Source: Sedimenticola sp. (GTDB lineage: Bacteria; Pseudomonadota; Gammaproteobacteria; Chromatiales; Chromatiaceae). From it: 64,000 nt of DNA. Under the pieces are notes generated by a model. That model worked only from the letters and a program-made list of their open reading frames with translations. It searched no databases and was not told where the DNA came from. Numbering within the stretch: position 1 is the stretch's first letter; each line of letters opens with the position of its first letter. The position numbers were made by a program, and so were the translations under genes. Shown here one piece after another: positions 62,250 through 64,000 of this stretch. The stretch covers positions 1 to 64,000 of the forward strand of contig PKUO01000088.1 in the NCBI GenBank assembly GCA_002869585.1, written 5' to 3'.

Positions 62250-62758
62250 GGTGTGTCGATCGGCAGAACTTTCAGGGGATTTTAAACCATAACCGGGTCA
62301 CGGGTGGGTGGCAAAGTCGATTTTATAAAAAAGTTATAGCGGTCCTGGTTCAATTCGACCGGCAAAAGGAGTGTTCAGACCTTGTTGATCGGCGTAAATA
62401 CTTAGTAAATTACTGCGAAAAATGAGCGCGCTAAATCGTTATTTTTCATATAGATAGAGACAATAAAGGGAATTTATGGAATGACCAAAAGTATTGTTTG
62501 GCACTTTGTCCCGCAAGTCTTTATGGTGAACACCCCTGATTTCAGGTCAATACGTATTATAACGCCTGCGATAGTTTGTCCAGGTGATTGACAGAAACAA
62601 GAATTAACGCAACCGGAAATTCCCGGTAGGCGCCCAGGGATGGGTAGAAAAATTGAGAGAAACCGCCAGGCAAACGCCGGGTATTTGGCTCGAATCTCGT
62701 TATCATAATAATAGTGATGGCGATTTATCACTGCAGTGAAACTTAGGAGAAAAGCACC
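62250..62758. promoter_or_regulatory. 509-bp leader region of aprBA
   Basis: No gene or RNA family is recognised in this AT-richer region. It contains a short hairpin ACCGG/CCGGT (62612-62627), and a perfect 12-base palindrome TCACTGCAGTGA (62728-62739), overlapped by AGTGA/TCACT arms (62713-62717 and 62728-62732), just before the aprB ribosome site. An isolated TTGACA (62590s) has no fitting -10 element. A promoter for the divergent thioredoxin-HEAT gene must lie at the left end. Confidence 0.4.
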
Positions 62759-63232
62759 ATGCCAACATTTGTGCGTACTGATAAGTGCGATGGCTGTAAG
62801 GGTCAGGACAAGACTGCTTGCATGTACATCTGCCCGCATGATCTGATGAAACTTGACAAAGACGGTTCTGAAACCGGCCATGCCATGAAATCCTACAACC
62901 AGGAGCCTGAGCAGTGCTGGGAATGCTATTCATGCATCAAGATCTGTCCTCAGCAGGCTATCGAAGCTCGCCCATATGCTGACATCGTACCTCTGGGTGC
63001 TTCCGTACAGCCTCTGCGTGGTACTGATTCCATCATGTGGACCATCAAGTTCCGTAACGGCACCATGAAACGCTTCAAGTTCCCTATCCGTACAACCCCA
63101 GAAGGTTCTATCGATCCTTACGGTGGCAAGGCTGCTGCAGAAATCGGCAACATCGCAAAGCCCGGTTTCTTTAACCACAATGAGCAGAACGGCTATCGTG
63201 ACGGCAATCCTGCTGAACTGATCCGCAAGTAA
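62759..63232 (+). CDS. aprB: Adenylylsulfate reductase beta subunit
   Basis: This 157-residue iron-sulfur protein has two [4Fe-4S] binding patterns: CDGCKGQDKTACMYICPHDL (N-terminal) and CWECYSCIKICPQQAIEARP. A C-terminal extension with a conserved tail contacts AprA. In sulfur oxidisers AprBA works in reverse, from sulfite plus AMP to APS. The direction is inferred from the organism type. AGGAG lies nine bases before the ATG. Codon use is strongly biased, typical of high expression. Confidence 0.97.
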   Translation: MPTFVRTDKCDGCKGQDKTACMYICPHDLMKLDKDGSETGHAMKSYNQEPEQCWECYSCIKICPQQAIEARPYADIVPLGASVQPLRGTDSIMWTIKFRNGTMKRFKFPIRTTPEGSIDPYGGKAAAEIGNIAKPGFFNHNEQNGYRDGNPAELIRK

Positions 63233-63278
63233 GCTGGATTCAGGCAAATTAGAACTTTAGATAATTGAGGTATTGAAA

Positions 63279-64000
63279 ATGGCTGAATTCGGAAATCCGG
63301 AAGTCGTCCAGGAAGAGGTTGACATCCTGTTGATCGGTGGTGGTATGGCCTGTTGTGGCGCCGCTTATGAGATCGGTCCCTGGTTGGACGCGGCTAAGAA
63401 AGAAGGTGTTGATATCAAGGTCAAGCTGGTCGACAAGGCCGCTATGGACCGTTCAGGCGCTGTTGCACAGGGTCTGTCAGCAATCAACACATACATTGGT
63501 TCAGAGCAGGATCCGGCTGATTACGCTCGCATGGTCTCCAACGACCTGATGGGCATCACCCGTGATGACCTGGCTTATGACCTGGGCCGTCATGTTGACG
63601 AGTCTGTTCACCTGTTCGAAGAGTGGGGCCTGCCCATTTGGAAGACTGACGAGAACGGCGAGCGTTTCGACGGTTCCAAAGGCATGACTCCTCTGAAAGA
63701 CGGCGGCAAGCCCGTACGTTCTGGTAAGTGGCAGATCATGATCAACGGCGAATCCTACAAGTGGATCGTTGCTGAGGCCGCCAAGAAAGCGCTGGGCATG
63801 GATAACATCCAGGAGCGTATCTTCATCGTCAAGCTGGTTAACGACAAGAACGACAAGAACCGCATCGCCGGTGCCGTCGGTTTCTCAACTCGTGAACATC
63901 AGCTGGTCGTGATCAAGGCCAAGGCCATCCTGCTGGCCGCCGGTGGTTGTGTAAACATCTTCCGTCCACGTTCAGTGGGTGAAGGTCAGGGTCGTGCCTG
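63279..64000 (+). CDS. aprA: Adenylylsulfate reductase alpha subunit (partial, runs off the window)
   Basis: The first 240 residues of AprA are visible: an FAD-binding start (VDILLIGGGMACCGAAYEIG), the substrate-loop region (LVDKAAMDRSGAVAQGLSAINTYIG, in part) and an intact frame to the window edge. AprA is the flavoprotein that binds APS and AMP. GAGG lies eight bases before the ATG, 46 bases after aprB. The 3' end is beyond 64000. Confidence 0.97.
   Translation, partial: MAEFGNPEVVQEEVDILLIGGGMACCGAAYEIGPWLDAAKKEGVDIKVKLVDKAAMDRSGAVAQGLSAINTYIGSEQDPADYARMVSNDLMGITRDDLAYDLGRHVDESVHLFEEWGLPIWKTDENGERFDGSKGMTPLKDGGKPVRSGKWQIMINGESYKWIVAEAAKKALGMDNIQERIFIVKLVNDKNDKNRIAGAVGFSTREHQLVVIKAKAILLAAGGCVNIFRPRSVGEGQGRA

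Noticed and set aside
62590-62620. Consensus TTGACA as the aprBA -35 element
   Set aside because: No TATAAT-like hexamer lies 16-18 bases downstream, so it cannot be supported as a promoter.

Overview
The window is about 64 kb of gene-dense, GC-rich chromosome from a gammaproteobacterium. The last genes are aprB and the start of aprA (dissimilatory adenylylsulfate reductase), which points to a sulfur oxidiser. The gene order and the mix of a ubiquinone gene (ubiD), an oxygen-dependent haem gene (hemF) and a menaquinone cluster fit a facultative, Sedimenticola/Thiodiazotropha-like lineage. The lineage is my inference; no rRNA is present to confirm it. I saw no rRNA, convincing tRNA, CRISPR array, insertion sequence or prophage.

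Layout. 1-2.8 kb: hemX-hemY, ending in a shared terminator. 2.8-10.2 kb: housekeeping genes, mostly on the minus strand (ferredoxin-type reductase, SDR protein, orphan ParA, ubiD, marC, an SH3-domain protein, oligopeptidase A). 10.5-18.6 kb: an accessory stretch with a secreted protein of unknown function, a YfiR / CHASE8 hybrid kinase / TonB receptor signalling operon, and a LemA-GIDE membrane pair. 18.7-22.6 kb: gamma carbonic anhydrase, L-serine dehydratase, aroE and hemB, with REP-like inverted repeats. 22.7-25.1 kb: a trio of an atypical metallo-beta-lactamase-fold protein, a thioredoxin-like protein and an MlaC-like protein, then a gene-free stretch that looks like a structured small RNA with a strong terminator. 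25.1-32.6 kb: menaquinone biosynthesis (menF-menD, menC, a thioesterase, menE, menB) with a TlpA-type thioredoxin inside it. 32.6-39.2 kb: hemF, tsaC, purE and a two-gene RND efflux pump.

39.4-54.7 kb is a conserved gammaproteobacterial core block: topA-smg-dprA-lysM on one strand, divergent from def-fmt-rsmB-DUF4390-ntrY-ntrX-trkA-trkH. 54.7-59.6 kb is a second accessory stretch: a GMC oxidoreductase with its small Tat-type partner, a probable exosortase-H (midcut) substrate, a basic secreted protein, a DedA-like membrane protein, a sterol-desaturase-family protein and a 61-residue protein with a sorting-signal-like tail. 59.7-62.2 kb is a tight four-gene operon (RlmK-like methyltransferase, DUF423, an unknown protein, a thioredoxin-HEAT fusion). 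It is followed by a 509-bp leader region and aprBA.

The most interesting signals are: (1) a candidate Hfq-type small RNA carrying an unpaired anti-Shine-Dalgarno tract; (2) an NtrX-family regulator without a GAFTGA loop and with an altered Walker A lysine; (3) the metallo-beta-lactamase-fold protein that has lost the HxHxDH motif, next to a CSPC thioredoxin; (4) possible exosortase substrates in an AT-richer accessory block; (5) the menaquinone cluster with its embedded Tat-like thioredoxin. All calls come from reading the sequence; no database search was run.
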